Assembly (NCBI RefSeq): GCF_040222955.1
Contig: NZ_JAVKCA010000010.1
Span: 124,001 to 188,000, forward strand
From: Marinoscillum sp040222955
GTDB lineage: Bacteria; Bacteroidota; Bacteroidia; Cytophagales; Cyclobacteriaceae
Length of the DNA: 64,000 nt
Direction of reading: 5' to 3'
Shown here: positions 9,623 to 16,663 of the stretch, piece by piece
Layout of the letters: every line of letters begins with the position of its first letter
Numbering within the stretch: the stretch's first letter is position 1
Position numbers and translations under genes: made by a program
Notes under the pieces: generated by a model
Databases searched by the model: none
Told to the model about the DNA's origin: nothing
What the model saw: only the letters and a program-made list of their open reading frames with translations

Positions 9623-10577
9623 CAGAGAAAAGGCCATAGAGCGGATGAATGAACTGGGTGCCCGGCGCATCCCTTTTTTCTTTTTCACAGACTTTATGGG
9701 TAGCCGCTGTCTCATTCAGCCGCTGGGCGAAATCAATCCTTCCGAACTGAGATTTGCCCTCAATCAATCTGGCCCAAAAAACCAGACGGCTCCTTCTTTC
9801 CATTTCAAAAAACACCCGCTGACAGAAGAGCAGTTTCACGGACCGTTTCGCTATGTGGTAGATCAGATCAACTATGGCAACTCCTACCTGGTGAACCTCA
9901 CTTTTAGAACACCTATAGAAACGAACCTCTCCCTGGCCGATATTTACGAGCTCAGCCAGGCTCGCTACAAACTCCTCTACAAGGATCAGTTCGTGGTTTT
10001 TTCACCGGAGACTTTTGTGAAAATGGTAGACGGTCACATCTACAGCTACCCCATGAAGGGAACCATAGACGCCTCTGTAGCTGATGCCGAAACACAGATC
10101 CTCAACGACCCCAAAGAAACAGCCGAGCATGTAACCATCGTGGACCTGATCAGAAACGACCTCAGCCAGATTGCCAGCGAGGTGAGCGTGTCGCGGTTTA
10201 GATTTATCACTGAGGTGAAAACCCACGAAAAAAAGCTCCTACAGGTGAGCTCAGAGATCACCGGAAAGCTCCCTGCCAACTATCACCAATCTCTGGGCAG
10301 CATGCTCTTCCGGCTGCTCCCTGCCGGCAGCATCTCTGGTGCCCCGAAGAAAGAGACCATCCACATCATAAAGACTGCTGAGACTTATAACCGGGGATTC
10401 TACACGGGAGTCTGTGGGTTGTTTGATGGGCAGGACCTGGACACCGGGGTGATGATTCGGTTTATTGAAAAAGAAGGTGACCAGCTCTACTACAAAAGCG
10501 GCGGGGGCATCACCTCCTTCAGCGATGAAGCCCGGGAGTACCAGGAGATCATTGATAAGATCTATTTGCCTTTTTAG
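9615..10577 (+). CDS. pabB: Aminodeoxychorismate synthase component I
   Basis: 320 aa. It corresponds to the chorismate-binding domain (PF00425), with VDLIRNDLSQIA, GSISGAPKKETI and the C-terminal GGGITSFSDEAREYQEI motif, and lacks most of the N-terminal domain of longer PabB/TrpE enzymes. With a glutamine amidotransferase (PabA) it converts chorismate to 4-amino-4-deoxychorismate for folate synthesis. No pabA is in the window. A PabC-like lyase lies 128 bp downstream and folP is at 62.9 kb. An anthranilate synthase role is less likely given the PabC neighbour and short length. Confidence 0.88.
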   Translation: MLDREKAIERMNELGARRIPFFFFTDFMGSRCLIQPLGEINPSELRFALNQSGPKNQTAPSFHFKKHPLTEEQFHGPFRYVVDQINYGNSYLVNLTFRTPIETNLSLADIYELSQARYKLLYKDQFVVFSPETFVKMVDGHIYSYPMKGTIDASVADAETQILNDPKETAEHVTIVDLIRNDLSQIASEVSVSRFRFITEVKTHEKKLLQVSSEITGKLPANYHQSLGSMLFRLLPAGSISGAPKKETIHIIKTAETYNRGFYTGVCGLFDGQDLDTGVMIRFIEKEGDQLYYKSGGGITSFSDEAREYQEIIDKIYLPF

Positions 10578-10705
10578 GGGTACGCATCAGCGAGCCCTGC
10601 TCGTGCAGGGATGAAGCAACAGGAGTTTATGGTGTCATCACATGAGTTTTCCTCCATCTTCCCCTAAATTCACCTCCTCAAACCAATCATGATTTCCTGC
10701 ACGCA

Positions 10706-11305
10706 ATGAGCCGATTCATTGAAACCATTTGTTTTGAAAAAGGAGCCTATTCCCTGCTGCCGGAGCATCAGCTGCGGGTGAACAGGGCTTTTGAGGCCCA
10801 CTACCCGGAGGCAGCGCCACACCAACTCACCACGCTGCTGCCCGCACTGTCTTTCGACGAGCGGTATAAGGTGCGGGTGGTGTACGACGCAGAGCTGACG
10901 GAAGTAGAGTTTTCTCAATACACCCTGCGCCCCCTCAGGCGCATACAGCTGGTGCGTAATGACTCCATTAGTTACGGTTTTAAGTCTGAAAACCGGAAGG
11001 CTCTGACCAGGCTCTTTGCACAGCGTGGATCAGCTGATGAGATATTGATTGTAAAAAAGGGAGCTGTCACAGATGGCTACTACGCCAATGTCGCTTTTTG
11101 GGATGGGGCTGCCTGGTGGACACCCAAGACGTATTTGCTCAATGGTGTGCGGAGACAGCACCTGCTCAATACCGGGAAAATCAGGGAAAAGATGATCAGG
11201 GAAGACGACCTCAGGTCATTTGAAAAAGTGAGCCTGATCAATGCGATGGTGGATCTGGGAGAAAGTGAACTTCCGGTGAGCGAAATCCATGGGATAAACA
11301 GCTGA
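10706..11305 (+). CDS. Aminotransferase class IV, PabC-like
   Basis: 199 aa, shorter than E. coli PabC, but in my experience this short form is common in Bacteroidota. The opening ETICFEKGAYSLLPEHQLRVNRAF and the later EILIVKKGAVTDGYYANVAFWDG ... LLNGVRRQHLL follow the class-IV PLP aminotransferase fold; the latter corresponds to the TDG/TEG-x-x-NVFF region of 4-amino-4-deoxychorismate lyase. Next to pabB, the likely role is release of pyruvate to give p-aminobenzoate. Family membership is firm; the exact reaction is inferred from context. Confidence 0.82.
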   Translation: MSRFIETICFEKGAYSLLPEHQLRVNRAFEAHYPEAAPHQLTTLLPALSFDERYKVRVVYDAELTEVEFSQYTLRPLRRIQLVRNDSISYGFKSENRKALTRLFAQRGSADEILIVKKGAVTDGYYANVAFWDGAAWWTPKTYLLNGVRRQHLLNTGKIREKMIREDDLRSFEKVSLINAMVDLGESELPVSEIHGINS

Positions 11306-11349
11306 AGTGACCCCCTTTGGGCCACCCCGCTGTTATCTGTCTACGCTGG

Positions 11350-11856
11350 TTAAAAATCTGAATCCTTCAGAAACCGGAATTTCAATTCATAGATTTCCGC
11401 AAAATCTTTACCTGTTTCTATCATTTCATGGTTGGTCACTTCAGCTCCCCAAATTACCTCTACGTTCGTGCCTCCGGCAGCACGCATTCTCAGGTATTTA
11501 AACAAGTCAAAAAGGACTTTAGCGGTACTGGTATTGAGGTCGTAGAAGCACAGGTGAACTTTCAACTGGTTGCTGTTTTTCAATTCAGCTTTGAATCTCT
11601 GGAGTGGTGCATGGTAAAACTCATGCATGTCCGGTTTAACGGACTTTCCCTTGATCACGAGCAGGCTCTCAGCACTGCTGTACTTCAAAAAAGGCGTGGT
11701 GGCAGTAGGTTCAAGGGTTAGTGCTGCGGGCTTCTTGGGCAGCGCGTGAAAGTGGGCGGTGTTAATGGCGTAGTGAGCAATCATGTGGTCATTTCTTTTA
11801 AAATCAACGGAAGTCTGCTTTATCGGGCTTTTCATTTTGTTGATTTTAGTGATCAT
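11350..11856 (-). CDS. SiaC-family (DUF1987) regulatory phosphoprotein, copy 1
   Basis: 168 aa. The C-terminal 120 residues follow the SiaC/DUF1987 pattern: TPFLKYSSAESLLVIKGKS, then EFYHAPL, then DLNTSTAKVLFDLFKYL. The NTST threonine aligns with the residue phosphorylated in Pseudomonas SiaC. SiaC-type proteins switch partners according to phosphorylation by a SiaB kinase and dephosphorylation by a SiaA PP2C phosphatase; neither is encoded here. An alternative start at 11784 (MIAHYA) matches the start of copy 3 (MITHYA), so the first 24 residues may be untranslated. The gene is convergent with the pabC-like gene, with no clear terminator. Confidence 0.85.
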   Translation of the reverse strand: MITKINKMKSPIKQTSVDFKRNDHMIAHYAINTAHFHALPKKPAALTLEPTATTPFLKYSSAESLLVIKGKSVKPDMHEFYHAPLQRFKAELKNSNQLKVHLCFYDLNTSTAKVLFDLFKYLRMRAAGGTNVEVIWGAEVTNHEMIETGKDFAEIYELKFRFLKDSDF

Positions 11857-11882
11857 TCTTTTTTAGTTTTTTAATTACAATA

Positions 11883-11950
11883 CAAAGATGGAAAAGAACC
11901 GCCCGTTATATCAGAGGGAAATTCGTATTTTGAAATTTGCGTGATTCGCG
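11883..11950 (-). promoter_or_regulatory. Promoter of SiaC copy 1
   Basis: On the minus strand a CCCTCT element (AGAGGG at 11913-11918 on the plus strand) is followed after exactly 22 nt by CATCTTTG (11883-11890), a -7-like element. Further upstream lie a TTTCAAAATACG tract and CGCGAATCACGC. The same order and the same 22-nt gap occur before copies 2 and 3. If the -7 element is right, transcription starts close to 11876. Confidence 0.65.
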
Positions 11951-12063
11951 GAATGGAATGGGTGATTCCAGCACTCAGGTATATCGTTGCTTAGATTTTC
12001 GGAAACGGCCTTGTTTTCAATGACTTAAAGGTATGGGTCAGTTGCAGGCAAATAATGGGGAGT

Positions 12064-12178
12064 CCATCTGAAATTCAAATTGTATCATTCTGAGATTTCC
12101 CGATTGGTCTCCACCTTTTACAGGCGCAGGCTTCAGCACCCAAACCACCTAAACCCTCGTACCTAAAGAGATTTGGGG
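12064..12178 (-). pseudogene. Remnant of a fourth SiaC-family gene
   Basis: The plus-strand run CTGAAATTCAAATTGTAT matches the 3' end of copy 3 exactly, and similarity continues through CACCCAAACCACCT and CTCGTACC. Read on the minus strand it begins GTRV-stop-VVW, where copy 3 has GTKVQVVW. A TAG replaces a CAG codon, and a frameshift follows. Relative to copy 3 about 17 bp are also missing near 12157. Only the last 35-40 codons survive and no promoter is attached. It is a dead duplicate left between copies 1 and 2. Confidence 0.8.
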
Positions 12179-12198
12179 ATAACTGCTAACCAGGTAGC

Positions 12199-12229
12199 AA
12201 AAAAAAGTGGCTCCTGTAGAGGAACCACC
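12199..12229 (-). terminator. Rho-independent terminator of SiaC copy 2
   Basis: On the minus strand, GTGGTTCC and GGAGCCAC form an 8-bp stem (one G-U pair) around a 6-nt loop, followed by eight T residues. It lies about 35 bp past the stop codon of copy 2. Confidence 0.85.
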
Positions 12230-12262
12230 TTGCTTGATTGGACTTTTACTGGTTGTTATTCC

Positions 12263-12697
12263 TTAGGCCGCCATGTAGTGAAAATCCAGGTCATAGATCT
12301 CCGCAAAGTCTCTACCCGTCTCCATCATTTCATTATCAGTCTTAGCACTCCAAATCACCTGTATGCGCTTACCTGCAGCACGCATACATCTCAGGTACTT
12401 GAAAAAATCAAAGAGTACTTTGGCTGTACTTGTGTTGATGTTTTGAAAGCAAAAACTCACCGTCAGTTGATCAGCTTGTTCCAGGTTGACTTTCACAATT
12501 GTCAGTATTTCATGATAGAAATTCTGCATATCCAGATTCGTGGAATTTCCTTTAATCATCAACACTTGATTGTGCTCATCATAGCAAACAAATGGCGTTT
12601 TGGTAGTAGGCTCAATCACTGTGGTTCCGAAATGAGACACCATCAGTGAAAGATTGTTGAAGTTGGAAGCCTGGGGGAAATTCTGATTTGCTATCAT
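12263..12697 (-). CDS. SiaC-family (DUF1987) regulatory phosphoprotein, copy 2
   Basis: 144 aa. It shares the family core with its neighbours: TPFVCYDEHNQVLMIKGNS, NFYHEIL and NINTSTAKVLFDFFKYL, again with the phosphorylatable NTST threonine. The end reads IWSAKTDNEMMETGRDFAEIYDLDFHY. A CMRAAG insertion relative to copy 1 adds one residue after the FKYLR helix. It has its own promoter and a strong terminator, so it is monocistronic. Divergence from copies 1 and 3 is substantial, so this is not a recent duplicate. Partner proteins are not in the window. Confidence 0.87.
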   Translation of the reverse strand: MIANQNFPQASNFNNLSLMVSHFGTTVIEPTTKTPFVCYDEHNQVLMIKGNSTNLDMQNFYHEILTIVKVNLEQADQLTVSFCFQNINTSTAKVLFDFFKYLRCMRAAGKRIQVIWSAKTDNEMMETGRDFAEIYDLDFHYMAA

Positions 12698-12738
12698 GAC
12701 TTTTAAAGTTTAGGAGTGCTTATCAAATAACTATAAAG

Positions 12739-12774
12739 CAAAGATGCCATACCTTCCATCCTCCTATAAGAGGG
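12739..12774 (-). promoter_or_regulatory. Promoter of SiaC copy 2
   Basis: Minus-strand CCCTCT (AGAGGG at 12769-12774 on the plus strand) is followed after exactly 22 nt by CATCTTTG (12739-12746), as before copy 1. The 22 nt between differ from those of copies 1 and 3, so element and spacing are conserved while the spacer is not. The start codon is about 40 nt downstream. A GCGTGATTCAC half-palindrome lies further upstream near 12815-12830. Confidence 0.65.
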
Positions 12775-12878
12775 AATCAACCATTTGAAAAAATAGGTGT
12801 TTTGCGAATAATGACTCTGTGAATCACGCAACCTACGCCCTCGGGGGAGCCGTTCATCAGGATATTTGTCTGAAAGAC

Positions 12879-12906
12879 AAAAAAAGGTGATCCATCCCGA
12901 ATCACC
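12879..12906 (-). terminator. Rho-independent terminator of SiaC copy 3
   Basis: On the minus strand GGTGAT and ATCACC (12886-12891 and 12901-12906) form a 6-bp stem with a 9-nt loop, followed by seven T residues. It lies about 30 bp past the stop codon of copy 3. Confidence 0.8.
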
Positions 12907-12938
12907 TTTCACCTGTTGGCCGCCGATTTCCCAACCGC

Positions 12939-13367
12939 CTAGGCTGCCAAATATCTGAAATTCAAATTGTATAGTTCTGAGAGTTCTCGCCCGGTTTCCA
13001 TCATTTCAAGGTCGTAAGCATCTGCACCCCAAACCACCTGAACCTTGGTGCCTTCTGCCACTCGTACCCGCAAATATTTGAACAGGTCAAACAAAACCTT
13101 TACCGTAGACGTGTTCATCGCCTTGAAGTAGAAGTACACCTTCAGGTTGTTGGAGTCCACCGCATCCCTTTTTACGGCTGAGAAGATAGGATCAAAAAAC
13201 TCCTGCATATTCGGGTCACTGGCATTCCCTTTGACAATCAGGAACTTCGTTTCCTTATCATAGCTGACAAAAGGAGTAGTACCCGTAGGGTCCAACATGA
13301 GGTTTGAAGTCCACTTGGGAGTGAACTTGTGTAAGTAGGTGGTGTCTGTAGCGTAGTGAGTAATCAT
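12939..13367 (-). CDS. SiaC-family (DUF1987) regulatory phosphoprotein, copy 3
   Basis: 142 aa, opening MITHYATDTTYLHKF. The core is TPFVSYDKETKFLIVKGNAS, EFFDPIF and AMNTSTVKVLFDLFKYLRVR, with the conserved NTST threonine. The end reads VVWGADAYDLEMMETGRELSELYNLNF. It is the closest relative of the decayed fragment at 12064-12178. It has its own promoter and terminator and a leader of about 150 nt, longer than the other two. As with its neighbours, it should act as a phosphorylation-dependent switch, with kinase and phosphatase supplied from elsewhere; that role is inferred from the family. Confidence 0.87.
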   Translation of the reverse strand: MITHYATDTTYLHKFTPKWTSNLMLDPTGTTPFVSYDKETKFLIVKGNASDPNMQEFFDPIFSAVKRDAVDSNNLKVYFYFKAMNTSTVKVLFDLFKYLRVRVAEGTKVQVVWGADAYDLEMMETGRELSELYNLNFRYLAA

Positions 13368-13756
13368 GTTCTTAATATTAAATTGTGAGTATTGAGACGA
13401 CTTTACACTTTAACACTTCGGTGAGTCGAACCAAATCATAGCTGTAATTTGATTGTGGGAAGTGTTTCAGGCATTAGCCATCTGTTGGATTTAGGTTTTC
13501 ATTTCATCAGTTAGTTTTATGACAATACAAAATTGCTCAATAACATCCCGTTATATTAGAGGGAAATCCGTATTTTCAAACTTTGCGTGAAACACGCAAC
13601 GGTGCGATTCCAGAAATCTCAATGGCCCCATGATCGAACAGAGAGTGTCCGATTTCGATCATTGCAGGGGGATAAGTTCTGTTCAATACACTTGTTTTCA
13701 GTAACTTAGGATTTCTGGCAAGCATTTGGCACCAACAGCCGCAAACCGAACAACCT
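13368..13756. other. Divergent spacer between SiaC copy 3 and the FtsX permease
   Basis: This 389-bp spacer has no gene. It carries the copy 3 leader, its promoter elements (13528-13563), an exact inverted repeat (13585-13597), and a distal stretch (GATTCCAG near 13608, CTTGTTTTCAGTAACTTAGG at 13691-13710) resembling the region upstream of copy 1. The permease promoter must lie in the last 100 bp but was not identified with confidence. Confidence 0.65.
13528..13597 (-). promoter_or_regulatory. Promoter and operator-like palindrome of SiaC copy 3
   Basis: Minus-strand CCCTCT (AGAGGG at 13558-13563 on the plus strand) is followed after exactly 22 nt by CAATTTTG (13528-13535). About 20 bp further upstream is GCGTG-AAA-CACGC (13585-13597), a perfect 5-bp inverted repeat. 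Copies 1 and 2 carry degenerate versions (CGCGAATCACGC and GCGTGATTCAC). A dimeric activator or repressor site is plausible. Confidence 0.65.
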
Positions 13757-16216
13757 ATGATCCGCAACCTCCTTACCATTGCCCTCAGACGTGTAAAAAG
13801 ACAACGATCCCTCACCGTACTCCATATACTCGGGCTCTCCATCGGCCTGATGTCCTGCATCTTCGTTTGGTTGTATTCCAACGACGAGCTCAGCTTTGAT
13901 CAGTTTCATGAGAAAGGGGATCGGATTTACAGAATCAATCAGACCTTTATCTGGGGCGACGATGACGCCCTCTTCGGGTCCACCGGCCCGGCGGTGATGG
14001 GTGCTCTCTGGCGGGAAGTGCCAGAGTTCGAAAGCCTCACCCGAGTGCACACACCGGGTAATTTTCTCATCTCCAGCAGCAATACCCTCGGTGATCGCCA
14101 GGTCTTCGAAGAGGAATATTTATTGGCAGTAGACTCCAATTTCCTCGAAATTTTCACCTTCCCGCTGCTACAGGGTAACCCAAAGACTGCATTGCTCAAC
14201 CCCAACAGTATCGTGCTGACAGCCAGCATGGCCCAGAAGTATTTTGGCAACGAAAATGCCCTGGGCCGACAGCTGGAGCTGGGTGAGCAGCCCAACCAGC
14301 AGTCTTACCTCATCACCGGAGTGGCAGCAGATGTTCCTGACAATTCACACATTCAGTTTGACTTCCTCCTCTCCATGTCGTCTTTCCCCAGGGTAAAAAA
14401 ATCTGCCGACTCCTGGATGTGGACCGCTTTTGTCACCTTTGGCCTGCTCCGAGCAGATGCGAACCCGGGTATAGTGGCAGAGAAAGTGGGGGCCGTACCG
14501 GGTAAATATATGGAGGCCTTCCTCCAAAAATACCGGGGCATCAGCTACGAAGAATTTTTGGCATCAGGCGAGGAATGGAACCTCTACATCCAACCATTTC
14601 TGGATACTCACCTGCGATCTACGCATGTGTACTCAAGGCTCAATGAAATCACAGACATCAAAACGTTGTACATACTTTGGTTGATCGCCGGGCTCATCCT
14701 CACCCTATCCATGATCAACTTCATTAACCTCTCCACCGCAAAGGCTACGACGAGAGCCAAAGAAGTCGGAATTAGAAAAGTAATTGGCTCAGCACGGAAA
14801 CAGCTGATTGATCAGTTCATGGTGGAGTCGTTTATTTATGTCTTTGGGGCAGTGATCACCTCTTTATTCCTGGTGGAGTTCCTCCTGCCTGCCTTCAACA
14901 GCATCACTGAAAAGAGCATTTCCATCACAGAACTATTCACTCCGGGCTTTCTATTGGCGCTCCTCTTGCTCACCCTGGTGATCGGCCTGCTGAGTGGCCT
15001 TTACCCGGCTTTTTACCTGTCTTCTTTCAGACCTGCACTGGTGCTCAAAGGCAAAAATATGCAGGGGCTGGGCGGTACCCGCACAAGAAATGCGCTGGTG
15101 ACTGCCCAATTTGCCATCTCCATCGCCATGATCACATGCACCCTGATCGTGCGGGATCAGGTCGAGTTCTGGAAAAATGCCGATCTGGGTTTCGATCGGG
15201 AAAATAAGATCATCATTGAGCATGCCGAGCGGCTGGGCACCTCAGTGGAAGCGTACGAAAACAAGCTTTTGCAACATCCACTGGTGGAGCGCGTCACACG
15301 CTCATCCGATACTCCGCCCATGATTTTTGATTTTGACAATTTTGTGCGGAACGGGGCAGAACAAAGAAATATTTCGGTGAACTACCTCACCACCGATGAG
15401 CACTTTCTGGATGTGTATGGACTCAACCTGACCATGGGTAGAAACTTCTCACGTGAGTTCAATGAAACACATCACATTATCGTGAATGAATACCTTACCA
15501 GAGCCTTTGGGTTTGACACCCCTGCGGATGCACTGCACCAGCCCATCACATACAATGAGGTGGACTATAAAATCATCGGCATTGTCAAAGACTTCAACAG
15601 CAACCTCTCTGATCAGATCTACCCCACGGCCATCTTCGATGTGAAGGCTCCCATCTTCCGGGATCCCTCTAGTGAGCTTACAGTGAGCCTGCTGAGAGAC
15701 CTCACCGCCGATGAAACCATGGACTTATTATCGGCATTTGAAGCGGACTGGAATGGCATTCAGTCCACCGCACCTTTTGACTATACCTTTATGGATCAGG
15801 AGTTTCTTCAGTTTTTCCAGGAGACCATTCGATTCAGCGCCATTCTGAAAGCACTTGCTTCATTGGCCATATTCATTGCCTGCCTGGGCCTGGTAGGTCT
15901 GGTAGCGTTTGTGATCGAGAAGCGCAACAAAGAGATAGGAATTCGCAAAGTGCTGGGCGCCTCCGTCACTAACATTTGGCTGCTCCTTTCGGGAAATTTC
16001 GGGAAGCTGTTGCTCATTGGTTTTTTAATTGCCACGCCAGTCAGCTGGTACCTGATGTCGCAGTGGCTCGAAAGCTTTCCTATGCGCACCACCATTTCTG
16101 CGTTAACCATGCTGGCCTCCGGTGTGCTCATGCTCCTGATCGCGGTAGTCACCATGAGCTTTCAGACCCTCAAGGCTTCCAGGATCAATCCAGTGGATTA
16201 TCTGAAGGAGGAGTGA
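13757..16216 (+). CDS. ABC transporter permease, FtsX/MacB type
   Basis: 819 aa. It begins with the N-terminal helix typical of Bacteroidota FtsX permeases (VLHILGLSIGLMSCIFVWLY) and a MacB-type periplasmic core. Two FtsX domains follow: LINFINLSTAKATTRAKEVGIRK with three helices (about residues 290-430), and LVAFVIEKRNKEIGIRKVLGAS with three helices (about 690-810). This double-FtsX form is usual in the phylum for transporters that act on lipids, peptides or drugs. No ATPase or membrane-fusion gene is adjacent, so it is an orphan here. The substrate is unknown. A bidirectional terminator lies 125 bp downstream. Confidence 0.9.
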   Translation: MIRNLLTIALRRVKRQRSLTVLHILGLSIGLMSCIFVWLYSNDELSFDQFHEKGDRIYRINQTFIWGDDDALFGSTGPAVMGALWREVPEFESLTRVHTPGNFLISSSNTLGDRQVFEEEYLLAVDSNFLEIFTFPLLQGNPKTALLNPNSIVLTASMAQKYFGNENALGRQLELGEQPNQQSYLITGVAADVPDNSHIQFDFLLSMSSFPRVKKSADSWMWTAFVTFGLLRADANPGIVAEKVGAVPGKYMEAFLQKYRGISYEEFLASGEEWNLYIQPFLDTHLRSTHVYSRLNEITDIKTLYILWLIAGLILTLSMINFINLSTAKATTRAKEVGIRKVIGSARKQLIDQFMVESFIYVFGAVITSLFLVEFLLPAFNSITEKSISITELFTPGFLLALLLLTLVIGLLSGLYPAFYLSSFRPALVLKGKNMQGLGGTRTRNALVTAQFAISIAMITCTLIVRDQVEFWKNADLGFDRENKIIIEHAERLGTSVEAYENKLLQHPLVERVTRSSDTPPMIFDFDNFVRNGAEQRNISVNYLTTDEHFLDVYGLNLTMGRNFSREFNETHHIIVNEYLTRAFGFDTPADALHQPITYNEVDYKIIGIVKDFNSNLSDQIYPTAIFDVKAPIFRDPSSELTVSLLRDLTADETMDLLSAFEADWNGIQSTAPFDYTFMDQEFLQFFQETIRFSAILKALASLAIFIACLGLVGLVAFVIEKRNKEIGIRKVLGASVTNIWLLLSGNFGKLLLIGFLIATPVSWYLMSQWLESFPMRTTISALTMLASGVLMLLIAVVTMSFQTLKASRINPVDYLKEE

Positions 16217-16341
16217 CACTGACAAGGCTGATCTAATTCCATTTTTTACCACCCAAAACTAACATAGCCAAGCAGGCTCCATGCTATGTCACCATTGGTG
16301 TATTGGGCCTCGGACCTGACTCAACAAAGATTGCCCCATAA

Positions 16342-16373
16342 CAGAAAAAGGGAGCATGAGCTCCCTTTTTCTG
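16342..16373. terminator. Bidirectional rho-independent terminator
   Basis: A perfect 14-bp stem (16342-16355 and 16360-16373) with a 4-nt ATGA loop contains five A and five T residues on its arms. It therefore works from either strand. It separates the plus-strand FtsX permease from the minus-strand atpD-atpC pair, ending both transcripts. Confidence 0.88.
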
Positions 16374-16398
16374 TTTTCCTATATCTAATGTCTAAGGA

Positions 16399-16659
16399 TT
16401 AGTCCTTGATGATCTTCTCAGCCAGTACCGTCACCTTATTGTTGAGTACTTCTACCACACCGCCGCTTACGGCAATGTGTGTTTCCTCATCCTTCTTGTT
16501 GACTTCTCTGATGAATTTGATGTCTCCATCACCCAAGGTGGAAATCATAGCAGCATGATCACTCAATACCTGAAATGACCCGTCGCTTCCCGGAAAAGTA
16601 GCACTCTCTACTTCCCCTTCAAATACCTTTTCGTCTGGAGTTACTATTTCTAAAAACAT
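16399..16659 (-). CDS. atpC: ATP synthase F1 subunit epsilon
   Basis: 86 aa. It matches the N-terminal beta-sandwich of F1 epsilon (FLEIVTPDEKVFEGEVESATFPGSDGSFQVLSDHAAMIS), with the conserved GxFxVLxxHA motif. The C-terminal helical hairpin is absent, as in other short Bacteroidota epsilon subunits. It belongs to the rotor stalk of F-type ATP synthase. The gene begins 4 bp after the atpD stop. The other ATP synthase genes are not in the window; a detached atpDC pair is usual in this phylum. Confidence 0.96.
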   Translation of the reverse strand: MFLEIVTPDEKVFEGEVESATFPGSDGSFQVLSDHAAMISTLGDGDIKFIREVNKKDEETHIAVSGGVVEVLNNKVTVLAEKIIKD

Positions 16660-16663
16660 GCGC

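Larger units (their letters stand above)
11857..12262. other. Spacer between SiaC copies 1 and 2
   Basis: This 406-bp spacer holds the promoter of copy 1 (about 11883-11950), a stretch resembling the upstream region of copy 3 (GATTCCAG and CTTGTTTTCA-nTnACTTA, reaching about 12031), a decayed SiaC 3' fragment (12064-12178) and the terminator of copy 2 (12199-12229). No intact gene is present. Confidence 0.7.

Noticed and set aside
10595..10610. Hairpin CCCTGC-TCGT-GCAGGG after pabB
   Set aside because: No T-run on either side and the pabC-like gene follows; too little to call a terminator or a mobile repeat.
12173..12649. 158-codon plus-strand frame over SiaC copy 2
   Set aside because: Antisense to a gene with family motifs; it starts in the terminator of copy 2.
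12703..12912. 69-codon minus-strand frame upstream of SiaC copy 2
   Set aside because: It lies in the promoter of copy 2 and the terminator of copy 3, with no similarity to the family.
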